Source: Dysgonomonas sp. PF1-14 (GTDB lineage Bacteria > Bacteroidota > Bacteroidia > Bacteroidales > Dysgonomonadaceae). Taken from it: a stretch of 64,000 nt of DNA. This document shows positions 17,608-27,744 of the stretch, one piece after another; position 1 is the first letter of the stretch, and each line of letters starts with the position of its first letter. A model generated the notes under the pieces. It did no database searches, was not told the origin of the DNA, and worked only from the letters and a program-made list of their open reading frames with translations. Location: contig NZ_JARXWN010000003.1 of assembly GCF_029892965.1 (NCBI RefSeq), positions 248,001 to 312,000 on the forward strand. The letters run 5' to 3'. The position numbers and the translations under genes are program-made.

Positions 17608-18999
17608 CTATTCTTTATTATTGTTGTATTTACTGTAAATAATAGAGAACTTCATATTATCAGGATCAGTCCTCAATATAGCTGATGTCTGGCTCATGAT
17701 ATTATATATGTATGAGTACGATTCTGCTCCGGTGGAGGAATTAGTCGTAGTTTTCACTGTAACCGGTATCATCAGATATTCCAGATCCGGAAGCGTTTCT
17801 CTATCTTTATAGTAATCGGCATAGTGATTTATGATAGTCGCTATATTTCCCAGATCGTATGTATTGATAGGTGTTGTAGATGAAGCCGATGTTGTTCTCT
17901 TTATTACAAAACTGGTTATGTTATCCGGTTTCTTGGATTTATAGAAGAAGTTCTCCAAAGAGTCTTTGTTGAGTAGTAATACATAAGTAGGTCTCGTTAT
18001 ATTGAGTTTCTCTTCCTCTTCGGTAAATCCTTTGATCTTCAGGTTTGCCGAGTTGAGAGTTCTTCCCTTACCTGCTTTGTTGACAATATCGTTTAATGGC
18101 AGAACTAATTTTGTATATACTCCTGCCGGAGTTTTCATATAAGTTTTTGTAGCATTACTTGTAAAGAGGTCTTCAGGCAGGGTGTTTTTTATGCTGTTCA
18201 TCTGAATTACTTCAGGTGTAACAGGCAGGCTGAACAGCCCCCTTACAGCGGAATCGGCTGTGTTTGCCGTATTCCTAACGTTATATGTGTAATATACATT
18301 AAACTCGTTATAGTCCACATTGATCATGCTACCAGACCCGAAAGTAGAGGTAACATATACACCTTTAAAGAATTCTTTGAAATTATCCGGATTCTTAAAG
18401 GTTTCTCTATTGTTTTTCCATTCGTTATAGATAGTTTGACCCTTTTCTATACCTACTTTTGTGAGAATTCTCTTTGTGCGGTAAGAAGAACTAAATGCAG
18501 TATCAGGCAGATTCTGTATAGAGAAAATACTTTGCCCCAGCAATATGCTCATATCGCAGTAATTCTTTGGATCTACACTTGTGAAGAAGAATGGTTTAAG
18601 CGGAGATGTTACTTCATAGACTGCTACCCCCATTGGAGATATAGAGTCACCTGTGAAGGTGGAAAATCCTGTTTCCATGATAACGGAATCTATTGATACT
18701 ACATTCTCCTGAAAAGCTTTGATTGTATCCATCATAAAGAATTCGCACATGTATTCTGATTTCACCTTACCGAATACAGGGTCTATATACTCACCCAGCA
18801 TACTGTATATTGTGCGTGCATATACCGAATCTCTGAAAGATATGGTTTCGGCTGTTACCGTAAGAGTATCTGTGCCGACAAATATACCATCCCCATCGGG
18901 TTGTATACTACTACCGATAGAATCGATGTCATCATTACATGCTATAAAAATAATTGCAGACAGGGCGATTGCTAAGGAGGATAAAGCTTTAAATTTCAT
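17608..18999 (-). CDS. DUF4270-family lipoprotein
   Basis: 463 residues with a lipoprotein signal (LAIALSAIIFIACNDD, lipidated Cys21) followed by an Asp-rich segment. Features typical of Bacteroidetes DUF4270 proteins are SSIQPDGDGIFVGTDTL near the N-terminus, RTIYSMLGEYIDPVFGK, and a long beta-rich body. It is predicted to be surface-exposed on the outer membrane; function unknown. The gene order DUF4270, glycogen-synthase-like, panC, panD is one I remember from other Bacteroidales, so the neighbourhood is probably conserved by descent. Confidence 0.85.
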   Translation of the reverse strand: MKFKALSSLAIALSAIIFIACNDDIDSIGSSIQPDGDGIFVGTDTLTVTAETISFRDSVYARTIYSMLGEYIDPVFGKVKSEYMCEFFMMDTIKAFQENVVSIDSVIMETGFSTFTGDSISPMGVAVYEVTSPLKPFFFTSVDPKNYCDMSILLGQSIFSIQNLPDTAFSSSYRTKRILTKVGIEKGQTIYNEWKNNRETFKNPDNFKEFFKGVYVTSTFGSGSMINVDYNEFNVYYTYNVRNTANTADSAVRGLFSLPVTPEVIQMNSIKNTLPEDLFTSNATKTYMKTPAGVYTKLVLPLNDIVNKAGKGRTLNSANLKIKGFTEEEEKLNITRPTYVLLLNKDSLENFFYKSKKPDNITSFVIKRTTSASSTTPINTYDLGNIATIINHYADYYKDRETLPDLEYLMIPVTVKTTTNSSTGAESYSYIYNIMSQTSAILRTDPDNMKFSIIYSKYNNNKE

Positions 19000-19036
19000 T
19001 CAATTTACTTATTAAGTCAATTAGGGTCTCAAATAT

Positions 19037-19080
19037 CTATAAAAATGCTGTTTACAGAAAATATAACAGCATTTTTATAG
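19037..19080 (-). terminator. Strong terminator of the glycogen-synthase-like gene
   Basis: A perfect 16-bp stem (CTATAAAAATGCTGTT and its complement) with a 12-nt loop. The outer pairs form U-rich tracts on both strands, so it could act in both directions. It separates this gene from the DUF4270 gene downstream. Confidence 0.85.
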
Positions 19081-19096
19081 ATTTATTTTAGATACT

Positions 19097-19903
19097 TTAA
19101 AGATTCTCGTAAAAATTATTGATGGCTTCTATGGAAGATTCTACATCTCCCTGATAAGAAAGGAAGTCTTTCCCTGATTTATTCGCATAATCGAGAACGT
19201 TTTTATTCACCTCGCTTTCGCTCTGAATAATTCCATCAGCATATTTGATCGCAAAGTTAGAAAGTGTTTCGTAATCCACAACACCTTTCAGGTCAGAAAT
19301 ATCTTTGTCTTTTATTCCGTCAAACTTAAGTTTATCGATAAAATTATTATTGAATGGCTGCTTAAAGTCGTCGTTATATAAAGAATATACTATTTTTGAG
19401 TTTTTAAAGCACGGATCATCAGCATATGCTGTTTTAATATATAAACCGGTCAGCGCCGTCATCCATCCATGACAATCTATCACATCGGGAATCCATCTTA
19501 ACTTCTTTATAGTTTCCAATACCCCGCGTACATAAAAGATACTGCGTTCATCATTGTCGCTGAACTCAACGCCTTCATCATTGGCTACAGTATGCTTGCG
19601 TTGGAAGTAATCATCGTTGTCGATAAAGTATATCTGCATTCTGGCTGCCTGTATAGAAGCCACTTTAATAATAAGCGGATGATCTGTGTCATCTATAATA
19701 AGATTCATTCCCGAAAGACGGATTACTTCGTGCAGTTGGTTTCTTCTTTCGTTGATGCTCCCGAACTTCGGCATGAATGTCCTTATCTCTTGACCTTTCT
19801 CTTGTATAGCTTGTGGTAAGTATCTACAGTTAGTTGCAATCGGTGAATCAGGTAAATAAGGAGTAATCTCCTGTGTAATGTATAAAACTTTTTTTGTACT
19901 CAT
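19097..19903 (-). CDS. Glycogen/starch-synthase-like protein, N-terminal domain only
   Basis: 268 residues that begin like GT5 glycogen synthases (KKVLYITQEITPYLPDSPIATNCRYLPQAIQEKG, then RTFMPKFGSINERR and DVIDCHGWMTAL). The protein stops after the first Rossmann-like domain; the C-terminal domain that binds most of ADP-glucose is absent. The usual K-x-G-G-L nucleotide-binding motif is replaced by DSPIATNC. It is therefore unlikely to make glycogen by itself. It is divergent from panC, with about 235 nt between them, as I recall for other Bacteroidales. The role is unknown. Confidence 0.8.
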   Translation of the reverse strand: MSTKKVLYITQEITPYLPDSPIATNCRYLPQAIQEKGQEIRTFMPKFGSINERRNQLHEVIRLSGMNLIIDDTDHPLIIKVASIQAARMQIYFIDNDDYFQRKHTVANDEGVEFSDNDERSIFYVRGVLETIKKLRWIPDVIDCHGWMTALTGLYIKTAYADDPCFKNSKIVYSLYNDDFKQPFNNNFIDKLKFDGIKDKDISDLKGVVDYETLSNFAIKYADGIIQSESEVNKNVLDYANKSGKDFLSYQGDVESSIEAINNFYENL

Positions 19904-19949
19904 TTATTTCGTATCCTCATGTTTATCCTCTACATACAATTTCAAACTA

Positions 19950-19957
19950 CAAAGATA
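19950..19957 (-). promoter_or_regulatory. -7 box of the glycogen-synthase-like gene
   Basis: The minus strand reads TATCTTTG, 46 nt before the start. A TTTG occurs 23 nt further upstream (19981-19984), slightly beyond the ideal spacing. Confidence 0.55.
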
Positions 19958-20138
19958 ATAAAAAAAAATCTTCTTTTTTGCAAACTTTGGATCACAAAAT
20001 GTAGTATTTCTTTGTTTTAAAGGGTTTCTGCAAATTTTATGGATAATTATGCGTTAAAATTTGAAACAAAAAGAACCGATTGTTTCGTTGTTCCGTAAAT
20101 ATTTACTTGCTTTGTATCCGTTTTCATTATATAGATAA

Positions 20139-20990
20139 ATGAATATAATAAAAATAACAAAAGAGCTGCAAAATTTGCTATCTTCTTTACGCTCACAGGG
20201 AAAGACTGTCGGATTTGTTCCTACAATGGGTGCTTTGCACGAAGGTCATCTTTCTTTGGTAAAACAGTGTATTGCCGATAACGATGTGTGTGTTGTAAGC
20301 ATCTTTGTTAATCCTACCCAGTTCAACAATAAAGAAGATCTGAAAAAATATCCCCGTACGTTAGAGCGCGACAGCCAATATTTACAGGCTGCGGGGGCTG
20401 ATATTGTTTTTGCTCCGACTGAAGAAGAGATTTATCCTGAACCCGATACCCGACAATTCGATTTCGGGCAGATAGATAAAGTAATGGAAGGACTGCACCG
20501 TCCGGGACACTTTAATGGAGTGGCGCAGGTAGTGAGCCGATTGTTCGATATTGTAAAACCAGACAGGGCATATTTTGGCGAAAAAGACTTTCAGCAACTT
20601 GCAATTATACGTGCAATGGTAAAGCAGCTAAGTCTATCTGTACTAATCGTGCCGATGCCGATAGTAAGAGAAGCGAGCGGGCTGGCAATGAGCAGCCGCA
20701 ATGAACGCCTGAGCGTAGAGCAGAGAGATACAGCAGCTAATATATCCCGTATATTGTTCGAGAGCCGTCAGTGGATGGAAACCTCTACGGTGGCCGAGAC
20801 AATAAAGAAGGTGACCGATAGCATCAATGCGTTCGATGGATTGGATGTAGAGTATTACGAAATAGTGGATGGCTACACGTTACAGTCGATTGTAGACTGG
20901 GACCAGCCCGGTTATATAGTGGGGTGCATAGCCGTATTTTGTGGAGATGTACGATTGATAGATAATATTATATATAAAGCAAACAGCTAA
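20139..20990 (+). CDS. panC: Pantothenate synthetase
   Basis: Condenses pantoate with beta-alanine using ATP; the last step of pantothenate synthesis. Signature segments are present: [16 protein letters not shown] (HIGH-like ATP site), [16 protein letters not shown] and SSRNERLS. The length (283) is normal. panD follows after 18 nt and supplies beta-alanine, so the two form an operon. panB is not in this window. Confidence 0.98.
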   Translation: MNIIKITKELQNLLSSLRSQGKTVGFVPTMGALHEGHLSLVKQCIADNDVCVVSIFVNPTQFNNKEDLKKYPRTLERDSQYLQAAGADIVFAPTEEEIYPEPDTRQFDFGQIDKVMEGLHRPGHFNGVAQVVSRLFDIVKPDRAYFGEKDFQQLAIIRAMVKQLSLSVLIVPMPIVREASGLAMSSRNERLSVEQRDTAANISRILFESRQWMETSTVAETIKKVTDSINAFDGLDVEYYEIVDGYTLQSIVDWDQPGYIVGCIAVFCGDVRLIDNIIYKANS

Positions 20991-21008
20991 ACTTTAGGAA
21001 CAAGCGAT

Positions 21009-21362
21009 ATGATCATAGAAGTTGTAAAATCGAAGTTACATCGTGTTACGGTAACCGAAGCCAACTTGAACTATATAGGAAGTATCACGATAGACGAAGA
21101 CTTGATGGATGCTGCTAACCTGATTGAAGGTGAAAAAGTCCAGATAGTCAATAATAACAATGGTGAACGTCTCGAAACCTATGTGATAAAAGGTAAACGC
21201 GGATCGGGAGCCATCTGCCTCAACGGAGCCGCTGCGCGCAGAGTGCAACCCGGAGATATTGTTATTATAATGTCGTTTGCCCATATGGACTTTGAAGAAG
21301 CTAAGGCTTTCAAACCATGGGTTGTATTCCCCGACACTAAGACCAATAAGTTGATCAAGTAA
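21009..21362 (+). CDS. panD: Aspartate 1-decarboxylase
   Basis: Makes beta-alanine from aspartate. The proenzyme cleaves itself between Gly24 and Ser25 in NYIGSITID to form the pyruvoyl group, and both residues are present. The conserved [12 protein letters not shown] and [13 protein letters not shown] segments follow. Length 117. It is co-transcribed with panC; the MATE transporter begins 22 nt downstream. Confidence 0.98.
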   Translation: MIIEVVKSKLHRVTVTEANLNYIGSITIDEDLMDAANLIEGEKVQIVNNNNGERLETYVIKGKRGSGAICLNGAAARRVQPGDIVIIMSFAHMDFEEAKAFKPWVVFPDTKTNKLIK

Positions 21363-21383
21363 AACCAGATTTCATTTTTCGTT

Positions 21384-22739
21384 ATGGCTAACAGCGTACA
21401 GCTAACAGCTAAAGGCTACTCATATAAAGATATATGGAAAGTCAGTATCCCTATTATGCTGGGGTTATTGGCTCAGAATATCGTTCAGATCACAGCAACT
21501 GTCTTTCTCGGTCAGGTAGGCGAGGTAGAGCAGAGTGCTTCCGGTCTGGCGGGTATCTACTATATAGCCTTCTTCACCCTCTGTTTCGGATTCAGTATCG
21601 GAGGGCAGATTATGATTAGCCGCCGCAACGGAGAACAGGACTATAAACGCATCGGCAGCATTGTCATACAGGGAGTTATATTCCTCGAGGTGCTGGCCCT
21701 CGTCTTGTTCTCAGGTTCGTCATTGATGCTGAGACATGTATTGCCCAACTTTATGGAGTCGCAAGCCGTTTACGAGGCTGTCGATTCCTACCTGTCGTGG
21801 CGTATATTCGGTTTCTTCTTCGCCTCTATCAATGTCATGTTCAGAGCGTTCTATGTAGGTATAGCCCGTACCCCTGTGCTGACAATGAATGCCATTGTGA
21901 TGGCTGTAGTCAACTTCATAGGCGACTATGTACTTATATTCGGAAACTTCGGCTTCCCCGAACTCGGTATTGCAGGAGCAGGTATGGCTGCCGTTATATC
22001 AGAGATAGCCTCTGTACTGTTCTTCGTTATCTATACCTTTAAGACTGTCGATCTGAAGAAATACGGCTTCACCCGTATGCGTTTCAAGATATCCATCATA
22101 AAGAACATACTCAGTATCTCATCATTCACTATGGTGCAGTATCTTATATCCATGTCTACATGGTTTATATTCTTTATGGCGGTCGAACAGCATTCGGCGA
22201 GGGCACTGGCGATAACCAATATTGTCCGCAACTTCTACATGCTCTTCTTTATCCCCATGAATGCACTGGCTACCACTGCAAATACACTGGTGGGAAATAC
22301 GATGGGAGCAGGCAATGTGAAAGACGTAATACCTCTTATAAAACGTATATGTACCCTCAGCCTGAGCGTCATTGTCATAGTCATGTTGGTTACAGGATTA
22401 GGAGCTGAATTTTGGATATCATTGATAGCTTCGCACGAAGACCTGTCGCTGATTCCCGAATCGGTGGGGCCGTTGCTTGTCGTTGTCTTTGCCCTGCCTG
22501 TCTGTAGCCTGAGTACAGTGGTGTTCAATTCAATATCCGGTACCGGTAATACCCGAGCTGCACTGATGCTCGAAATGGTGACTCTTGTGCTGTATGTCGG
22601 TTATATGTACTGGATAGTGATATACAAACAAGCACCGGTAGCTCTGTGCTGGACAGTAGAGTACGTCTATTGGGGCAGTCTGTTGCTGTTTTCATTCCTG
22701 TATCTCAGATATGCCAAATGGCAGGATAAGAAGATCTGA
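21384..22739 (+). CDS. MATE family efflux transporter
   Basis: 451-residue polytopic inner-membrane protein with about 12 hydrophobic helices and two homologous halves. Helix 1 (IWKVSIPIMLGLLAQNIVQITATVFLGQVG) has the conserved Pro and Gln/Asn positions. A second set, SMTWFIFF-like AVEQHSARALAITNIVRN, begins the C-terminal half. MATE pumps exchange Na+ or H+ for drugs or metabolites; the substrate is unknown. Only 22 nt follow panD, so it may be in the pan operon. Confidence 0.92.
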   Translation: MANSVQLTAKGYSYKDIWKVSIPIMLGLLAQNIVQITATVFLGQVGEVEQSASGLAGIYYIAFFTLCFGFSIGGQIMISRRNGEQDYKRIGSIVIQGVIFLEVLALVLFSGSSLMLRHVLPNFMESQAVYEAVDSYLSWRIFGFFFASINVMFRAFYVGIARTPVLTMNAIVMAVVNFIGDYVLIFGNFGFPELGIAGAGMAAVISEIASVLFFVIYTFKTVDLKKYGFTRMRFKISIIKNILSISSFTMVQYLISMSTWFIFFMAVEQHSARALAITNIVRNFYMLFFIPMNALATTANTLVGNTMGAGNVKDVIPLIKRICTLSLSVIVIVMLVTGLGAEFWISLIASHEDLSLIPESVGPLLVVVFALPVCSLSTVVFNSISGTGNTRAALMLEMVTLVLYVGYMYWIVIYKQAPVALCWTVEYVYWGSLLLFSFLYLRYAKWQDKKI

Positions 22740-22755
22740 CAATTATTACAGATTT

Positions 22756-22981
22756 TTATTCTTCTTTCAATAATTCTTCAGCAGCTTCTTTCGGCATCAG
22801 CAGGTGCATGTAAGGGTATAGCTTCGGACGGTAAGGCATAAAATACCATTCGTCGTCAGCGATATTGATACACAGAATGACACTCGCCGGATTAGAAGTA
22901 ATTTTCTTCCGATGTCTGTGGCTGTATTTTGTTTGGGAAGAGTAATAGTATAGTCGTCAGTAGAATAAAAATGTATTTCAT
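22756..22981 (-). pseudogene. Small secreted protein gene broken by a +1 frameshift
   Basis: The minus strand encodes a clean signal peptide (MKYIFILLTTILLLF) that runs into a stop after 29 codons. A second frame with no stop for about 55 codons continues it: SNPASVILCINIADDEWYF, then MPYRPKLYPYMHLLMPKEAA. Removing one C from the CCC at 22935-22937 joins the two into a 74-residue protein. The total length of 226 nt is one more than a multiple of three. I do not recognise the family. It may be a real frameshift or a sequencing error in a short C run. Confidence 0.65.
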
Positions 22982-23004
22982 CGTTTTATTTAATTATTTT
23001 TCCT

Positions 23005-23724
23005 TTACAATTTCAAATAAAAATCCTTTACTAGTGCAGTGAATCCATCCGAATACACATGCCTTTCCTTTTCTATAACCAGATCAGTTTCGATTAACGG
23101 TGCAGCCTGTTTTGTCAGTTCTGCCAATATACGTTTCGGTGCAGAGGTAGGGGTAGGGTGCACGTTTGTAAAGCGTGATATATACAGTTGATTTTCTTCG
23201 CTCAGCTTCAATAAAGTATCTTTATATTCATACGGATAAATAACAGATAGCTTGCCCTTATCGCTCAGTAGTTTTGTCGAAGTTGATAACAATTCGTTTA
23301 TCGGCAGTGTGTCCGTATGGCGTGCCAGTGTCCTGCCCCGATTGGGAGATTTCAGAGATTGTTCGAAATATGGAGGATTGGAGACAATCAGATCATATTT
23401 TTTTGTCAGATGTATTTGCTCTGCAAAATCTTGTAGAGACAGACAAAAGCAGTTGATGCCTCCGGCTAGAGGAAACCTGTCTATATTCTCACAAGCCTGT
23501 ATTACGGCATTTTCCTCAATATCTATAGCATTTATTTTCAAACTGGGGTTTCGTTGAGCCAGCATCAATGCGATCAGCCCCGTTCCTGTACCCACATCGA
23601 GGGCAGATACAGCATCCTGCACATCACACCATGCCCCCAGCAGCACCCCGTCTGTTCCTACCTTCATGGCGCAACGGTCGTGATAGACGGTAAACTGTTT
23701 GAAACGGAAATAAGGGTTCGGCAT
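23005..23724 (-). CDS. trmN6: tRNA1(Val) (adenine37-N6)-methyltransferase
   Basis: SAM-dependent N6-adenine methyltransferase of the YfiC/TrmN6 type (239 residues). The opening FRFKQFTVYHDRCAMKVGTDGVLLGAW is characteristic of this family. The SAM-binding motif I is ALDVGTGTGLIALML and the catalytic motif is VSNPPYF. It modifies A37 next to the anticodon of tRNA-Val in E. coli; the same role here is inferred from homology. No clear promoter was recognised. Confidence 0.93.
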   Translation of the reverse strand: MPNPYFRFKQFTVYHDRCAMKVGTDGVLLGAWCDVQDAVSALDVGTGTGLIALMLAQRNPSLKINAIDIEENAVIQACENIDRFPLAGGINCFCLSLQDFAEQIHLTKKYDLIVSNPPYFEQSLKSPNRGRTLARHTDTLPINELLSTSTKLLSDKGKLSVIYPYEYKDTLLKLSEENQLYISRFTNVHPTPTSAPKRILAELTKQAAPLIETDLVIEKERHVYSDGFTALVKDFYLKL

Positions 23725-23905
23725 AATGTTTCGATGTCAGAATCAAATTTGTATAAATACCTGAAATTTGATTTTTAAATTATAAAGTCAATCCTTTTAT
23801 GGCACAACTTTTGTTATATATTAAAGCAAAGTTAGTTATTATTCTGTATTTTTACAGCCCTTTATATTGTAAAGGGAACAACCCGAAAAAGCAAAAATAT
23901 ACAAT

Positions 23906-26398
23906 ATGTTCAATAGAAAAAGAGATTTACTCGGTATCGAAGAAGGCAGAGAACCCGTTATTTCGATCATTGCCAACGACTTCGATGACGGAGATTGCTA
24001 TATAAACGAAAAAGACCTGAAAGAAGAACTGGCCATTTTGCCTTTGCGCAATACGGTTATTTTTCCCGGAACGAGCATGCCGATTTCGGTAGCCCGCAAA
24101 AAATCCCTGAAGCTGATAAAAGCTGTAAACCGCCAAAGAGGCAAATATGTAGGACTTATCTGCCAAAAGGACGCAGAAAATGATGATCCTGAAGTAGGCG
24201 ACCTGTACCCGATGGGAGTTATCGGTGAGATAATACGTGTCATAGAGCTGCCTGATGATGATAATGTGACAGTTATCTTTCAGGGAAAGAAACGCTTTCG
24301 CCTGACAGAACTGACACAGAATGAACCGTACATGAAGGGGCGTTTCGAGATAAAAGAGACTGTGCCGGTATTGAAGACCGATACAGAATATAAAGCCCTC
24401 CTTGATTCTATCCGCGATCTGATGATACAGATGCTGCGTATGTACGGAGAACCGCCGAAAGAATTTATTCAGCGGCTGAAATCGGACATTGTGTCGCCGG
24501 TATTGGTGAACTACTGTTGTGCCAATCTGCCTGTGTCGGGAGCCGAAAAACAGACATTACTGGAAATAGATGATGATAAGGAACGCGCATATCGCCTGCT
24601 TGTCATTCTCAACCGCGAAACGCAGATGATGGAAATGAAGCTGAACATACAGATGAGAACCCGCGAGGAGCTCAATCAGCAGCAAAAAGAGTATTTCCTT
24701 CAGCAGCAGATCAAAACCATTCAGGACGAACTGGGCGGTAATCCACAGCAAGCTGATGTAGACGAATTTAAGGAACGTGCTGCCAAAAAGAAATGGAGCA
24801 AAGAAGTGGCTGAGACTTTCGGCAAAGAGTTAAGCAAGCTCGAACGCCTGCATCCGCAGTCACCCGATTATTCTACGCAGTACACCTATATAGAGACTTT
24901 GCTCGACCTGCCTTGGGGCGAGTACACAAAAGATAACTTCAATCTGAAAAATGCACAGAAAGTGCTCGATCAGGATCATTTCGGATTGGAAAAAGTGAAA
25001 GAGCGCATTGTAGAGCATCTTGCAGTATTGAAACTGAAAGGTGACCTCAAATCGCCGATCATTTGTCTTTACGGTCCTCCGGGAGTTGGTAAAACATCTC
25101 TAGGTAAATCTATCGCAAAAGCATTGAACCGCAATTATGTGCGTGTATCGTTCGGTGGTTTGCACGATGAATCTGAGATTCGAGGACACCGCCGTACATA
25201 TATTGGAGCTATGCCTGGGCGCATTATTCAGAATATACTGAAAGCCGGATCGTCAAACCCCGTATTTGTACTCGATGAAATAGATAAGATCGGAAACGAT
25301 TTTAAGGGCGATCCGTCTTCCGCTTTATTAGAAGTGCTCGACCCTGAACAGAACTCAGCTTTTCACGATAATTATCTGAATATAGACTACGACCTGTCGA
25401 AAGTGATGTTCATAGCTACTGCAAACAATCTTTCCACCATTTCGCAGCCATTGCTCGACCGTATGGAGTTGATAGACGTAAGCGGTTACATTATCGAGGA
25501 AAAGGTAGAGATAGCACATCGCCACCTGATACCGAAGCAATTGGAAAATCATGGTCTGAAAAAAGATGTAATAGAAATTTCGAAAAAGACACTCGAAAAA
25601 ATCGTTGAAAACTATACCCGCGAATCGGGTGTGCGCGAACTGGATAAAAAGATAGCCAAGATAATGCGCAAGGTAGCCCGCAAAGTAGCATCCGAAGAGG
25701 ATTACAATAAGGTGATAGAGCCAAAAGACCTGCACGAATATCTGGGTGCAACGGAGTATAGCCGGGACCAGTATCAGGGCAACGAATATGCCGGAGTGGT
25801 TACAGGCTTGGCATGGACATCGGTAGGCGGAGAGATATTGTTTATAGAAACCTCGCTGAGCAAAGGAAAAGGTGGTAAGCTTACCCTTACAGGTAATTTG
25901 GGTGATGTGATGAAGGAATCGGCCGTACTGGCACTCGAATACCTGCATTCTCACGATAACCTGCTGGGTATTGACGAAAAGGTGTTTGAAAACTGGAATG
26001 TACATGTGCATGTACCCGAAGGAGCTATCCCTAAAGATGGGCCATCGGCGGGTATCACGATGATAACTTCCATAGCATCGGCTCTTACGCAGCGTAAGGT
26101 AAAAGCAAACCTTGCAATGACAGGGGAGATCACCCTGCGTGGAAAGGTGCTTCCGGTAGGAGGTATCCGCGAGAAAATACTGGCTGCTAAACGAGCTGGA
26201 ATTAAGGAGATTATCCTTTGCAAAGAGAATAAAAAAGATATAGACGAGGTGAAACCGCTTTATCTGAAAGGGCTAACTTTCCACTATGTGGATGATATAA
26301 GGCAGGTGCTCGATATAGCTTTGCTCAAGGAGAAGGTAAAACATCCGCTCGACCTGAACGTGAAAGAGGAAAAGAAGGAAAAAGCAAAAGCGAATTAA
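23906..26398 (+). CDS. lon: ATP-dependent protease Lon
   Basis: Cytoplasmic AAA+ protease of 830 residues. The N-terminal LON domain starts at about residue 40 ([21 protein letters not shown]). The AAA+ domain has Walker [10 protein letters not shown] (about residues 390-398) and Walker [12 protein letters not shown]. The C-terminal protease domain has the catalytic Ser714 in DGPSAGIT and the catalytic Lys in [14 protein letters not shown]. The last ~20 residues are a Lys/Glu-rich tail. It is monocistronic, ending at a strong terminator. Confidence 0.98.
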   Translation: MFNRKRDLLGIEEGREPVISIIANDFDDGDCYINEKDLKEELAILPLRNTVIFPGTSMPISVARKKSLKLIKAVNRQRGKYVGLICQKDAENDDPEVGDLYPMGVIGEIIRVIELPDDDNVTVIFQGKKRFRLTELTQNEPYMKGRFEIKETVPVLKTDTEYKALLDSIRDLMIQMLRMYGEPPKEFIQRLKSDIVSPVLVNYCCANLPVSGAEKQTLLEIDDDKERAYRLLVILNRETQMMEMKLNIQMRTREELNQQQKEYFLQQQIKTIQDELGGNPQQADVDEFKERAAKKKWSKEVAETFGKELSKLERLHPQSPDYSTQYTYIETLLDLPWGEYTKDNFNLKNAQKVLDQDHFGLEKVKERIVEHLAVLKLKGDLKSPIICLYGPPGVGKTSLGKSIAKALNRNYVRVSFGGLHDESEIRGHRRTYIGAMPGRIIQNILKAGSSNPVFVLDEIDKIGNDFKGDPSSALLEVLDPEQNSAFHDNYLNIDYDLSKVMFIATANNLSTISQPLLDRMELIDVSGYIIEEKVEIAHRHLIPKQLENHGLKKDVIEISKKTLEKIVENYTRESGVRELDKKIAKIMRKVARKVASEEDYNKVIEPKDLHEYLGATEYSRDQYQGNEYAGVVTGLAWTSVGGEILFIETSLSKGKGGKLTLTGNLGDVMKESAVLALEYLHSHDNLLGIDEKVFENWNVHVHVPEGAIPKDGPSAGITMITSIASALTQRKVKANLAMTGEITLRGKVLPVGGIREKILAAKRAGIKEIILCKENKKDIDEVKPLYLKGLTFHYVDDIRQVLDIALLKEKVKHPLDLNVKEEKKEKAKAN

Positions 26399-26421
26399 GG
26401 ATCACTTATAAATGAATAGGG

Positions 26422-26451
26422 AAGTGCAGGTTTTCAGACTTGCACTTTTTT
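26422..26451 (+). terminator. Intrinsic terminator of lon
   Basis: Stem AAGTGCA/TGCACTT with a 12-nt loop and a T run that extends the right arm. Confidence 0.85.
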
Positions 26452-26548
26452 ATTTTAATTCATACATTTAGCCTTTGTTATTATGCAGATACAATAGTAT
26501 GGCTATAATCTATGAGTATATAATACAAACATTAATAATACTTACGAA

Positions 26549-26791
26549 ATGATACTACTTCAGGCAATGATTGGTTTTGCTTTTCTCTTTATAATTGTTG
26601 CAATTATTCTCTTCATTGTCGGTGCCCCCTTATTAGCACTTGTAGTAAGGAAGATACTGCTTAAAATATTTCCGGTAGGCAATACCAAACGGGAATTTTG
26701 GATATATGTGGCGAGTGTATTAATTGCTATACTTCTAACAATATTATTATTGATTATACTAATGCATATTCCGTTGGCATCGCCTACATAA
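26549..26791 (+). CDS. Small two-helix membrane protein (80 aa), unknown
   Basis: Two long hydrophobic stretches (about residues 5-35 and 50-75) are joined by a short basic loop (RKILLKIFPVGNTKREF). No family is recognised. It is followed 17 nt later by an RDD-type membrane protein and belongs to a cluster of small, AT-rich genes. The start ATG at 26549 is the first in frame. Confidence 0.6.
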   Translation: MILLQAMIGFAFLFIIVAIILFIVGAPLLALVVRKILLKIFPVGNTKREFWIYVASVLIAILLTILLLIILMHIPLASPT

Positions 26792-26808
26792 TAAAAGAAT
26801 ATTACACT

Positions 26809-27405
26809 ATGGAAAACAGATTTGAGAAAGAAATGTCGTTAAGAACAGATAAAGAACTAGTCAGAATCATTACAATAGAGCGGGATAACTATCAGCCTCT
26901 GGCATTAGATGCGGCCAAAAATGAATTGAAGAAGCGAAATATTTCAGATGTAGACATTGAGGATATAGCTCAAAGTCTAATTGAGCAAATGAAAAAAATT
27001 ATACAATTGAATACTGATATGGTAGGTTCGGGAATACGCTTGGTGAATTTTCTGATAGATTCTTTAATATGGCTTGTTATTGCTTTTATTTTGACTTTTC
27101 CTCTGAATGCAAATGAAGGTGGTCAAATATTTATCGGGTATATCGTGTTATTCGGAACATTCATCCTTTATTATGTATTTTTTGAGACTAAATATCAAAA
27201 AACACCGGGTAAGATGCTTACAAAGACAAAGGTTGTAAGTACAGAGGGAGAGAAACCTACTTCTGCCGATATCTTTGTCAGAACACTATTGAGGCTTATT
27301 ACACCATTCGATGCTATTTCGTTCCTTTTTTCAAGGAACGGACTGCATGACAGGCTGTCTCGTACGAAAGTAATAAAAGCTGATAAGGATATAGATATTA
27401 CGTAA
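26809..27405 (+). CDS. RDD family membrane protein
   Basis: Starting at the ATG at 26809 (MENRFEKEMSLRTDKELVRI) gives 198 residues. A longer frame from 26698 would overlap the preceding gene by almost 100 nt and is less likely. The N-terminal ~70 residues are helical and charged, with a segment often seen before RDD domains (KELVRIITIERDNYQPLALDAAKNELKKR). The RDD domain follows: GSGIRLVNFLIDSLIW, two or three helices, KTPGKMLTKTKVV and a C-terminal FSRNGLHDRLSRTKVI. Function unknown; some RDD proteins are linked to ion transport. Confidence 0.82.
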   Translation: MENRFEKEMSLRTDKELVRIITIERDNYQPLALDAAKNELKKRNISDVDIEDIAQSLIEQMKKIIQLNTDMVGSGIRLVNFLIDSLIWLVIAFILTFPLNANEGGQIFIGYIVLFGTFILYYVFFETKYQKTPGKMLTKTKVVSTEGEKPTSADIFVRTLLRLITPFDAISFLFSRNGLHDRLSRTKVIKADKDIDIT

Positions 27406-27406
27406 T

Positions 27407-27733
27407 ATGAATAAATGGAAAACTGCCTTTTGGATTTGTCTGACTTTTCTCATTATTGCCACTTGCTCCTTAATGTATGCAGTCTATGCAGTCATAGACC
27501 AGAGTGTTACATTAATGTATCTAAATGATGATTATGATAGGGCAGACGCTGATCTGGAAACGATTATTCATATTGTCAACAAGACCGATATGGATAAAGC
27601 CGAAATAGAAGCAGAGTTGAAGACCCATCCCTATTTTGAATATATGGATTTCGCTACTGATACCATAGAATTGAAGCGAACGGTTCTTATTTTTGAAAAT
27701 GATACATTGAAGACAATGAAAAACAGATGGTAA
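27407..27733 (+). CDS. Small single-helix membrane protein, possibly Imm58-like
   Basis: 108 residues: one N-terminal membrane helix (FWICLTFLIIATCSLMYAVYAVI) and a soluble domain with DADLETIIHIVNKTDMDKAEIEAELKTH, FEYMDFATDTIELKRTVLIFEND and a final Trp. From memory this arrangement resembles Imm58 immunity proteins of polymorphic toxin systems, but I could not test it and no toxin gene is adjacent. It starts 2 nt after the RDD gene and is probably co-transcribed. Confidence 0.6.
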   Translation: MNKWKTAFWICLTFLIIATCSLMYAVYAVIDQSVTLMYLNDDYDRADADLETIIHIVNKTDMDKAEIEAELKTHPYFEYMDFATDTIELKRTVLIFENDTLKTMKNRW

Positions 27734-27744
27734 AAGGCAATATT

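Noticed and set aside
25355-26011. Long minus-strand open frame (218 codons) inside lon
   Set aside because: It lies wholly antisense to a well-conserved protease gene, its protein is rich in Tyr/Phe/His as expected from reverse-complemented coding DNA, and it resembles no family.
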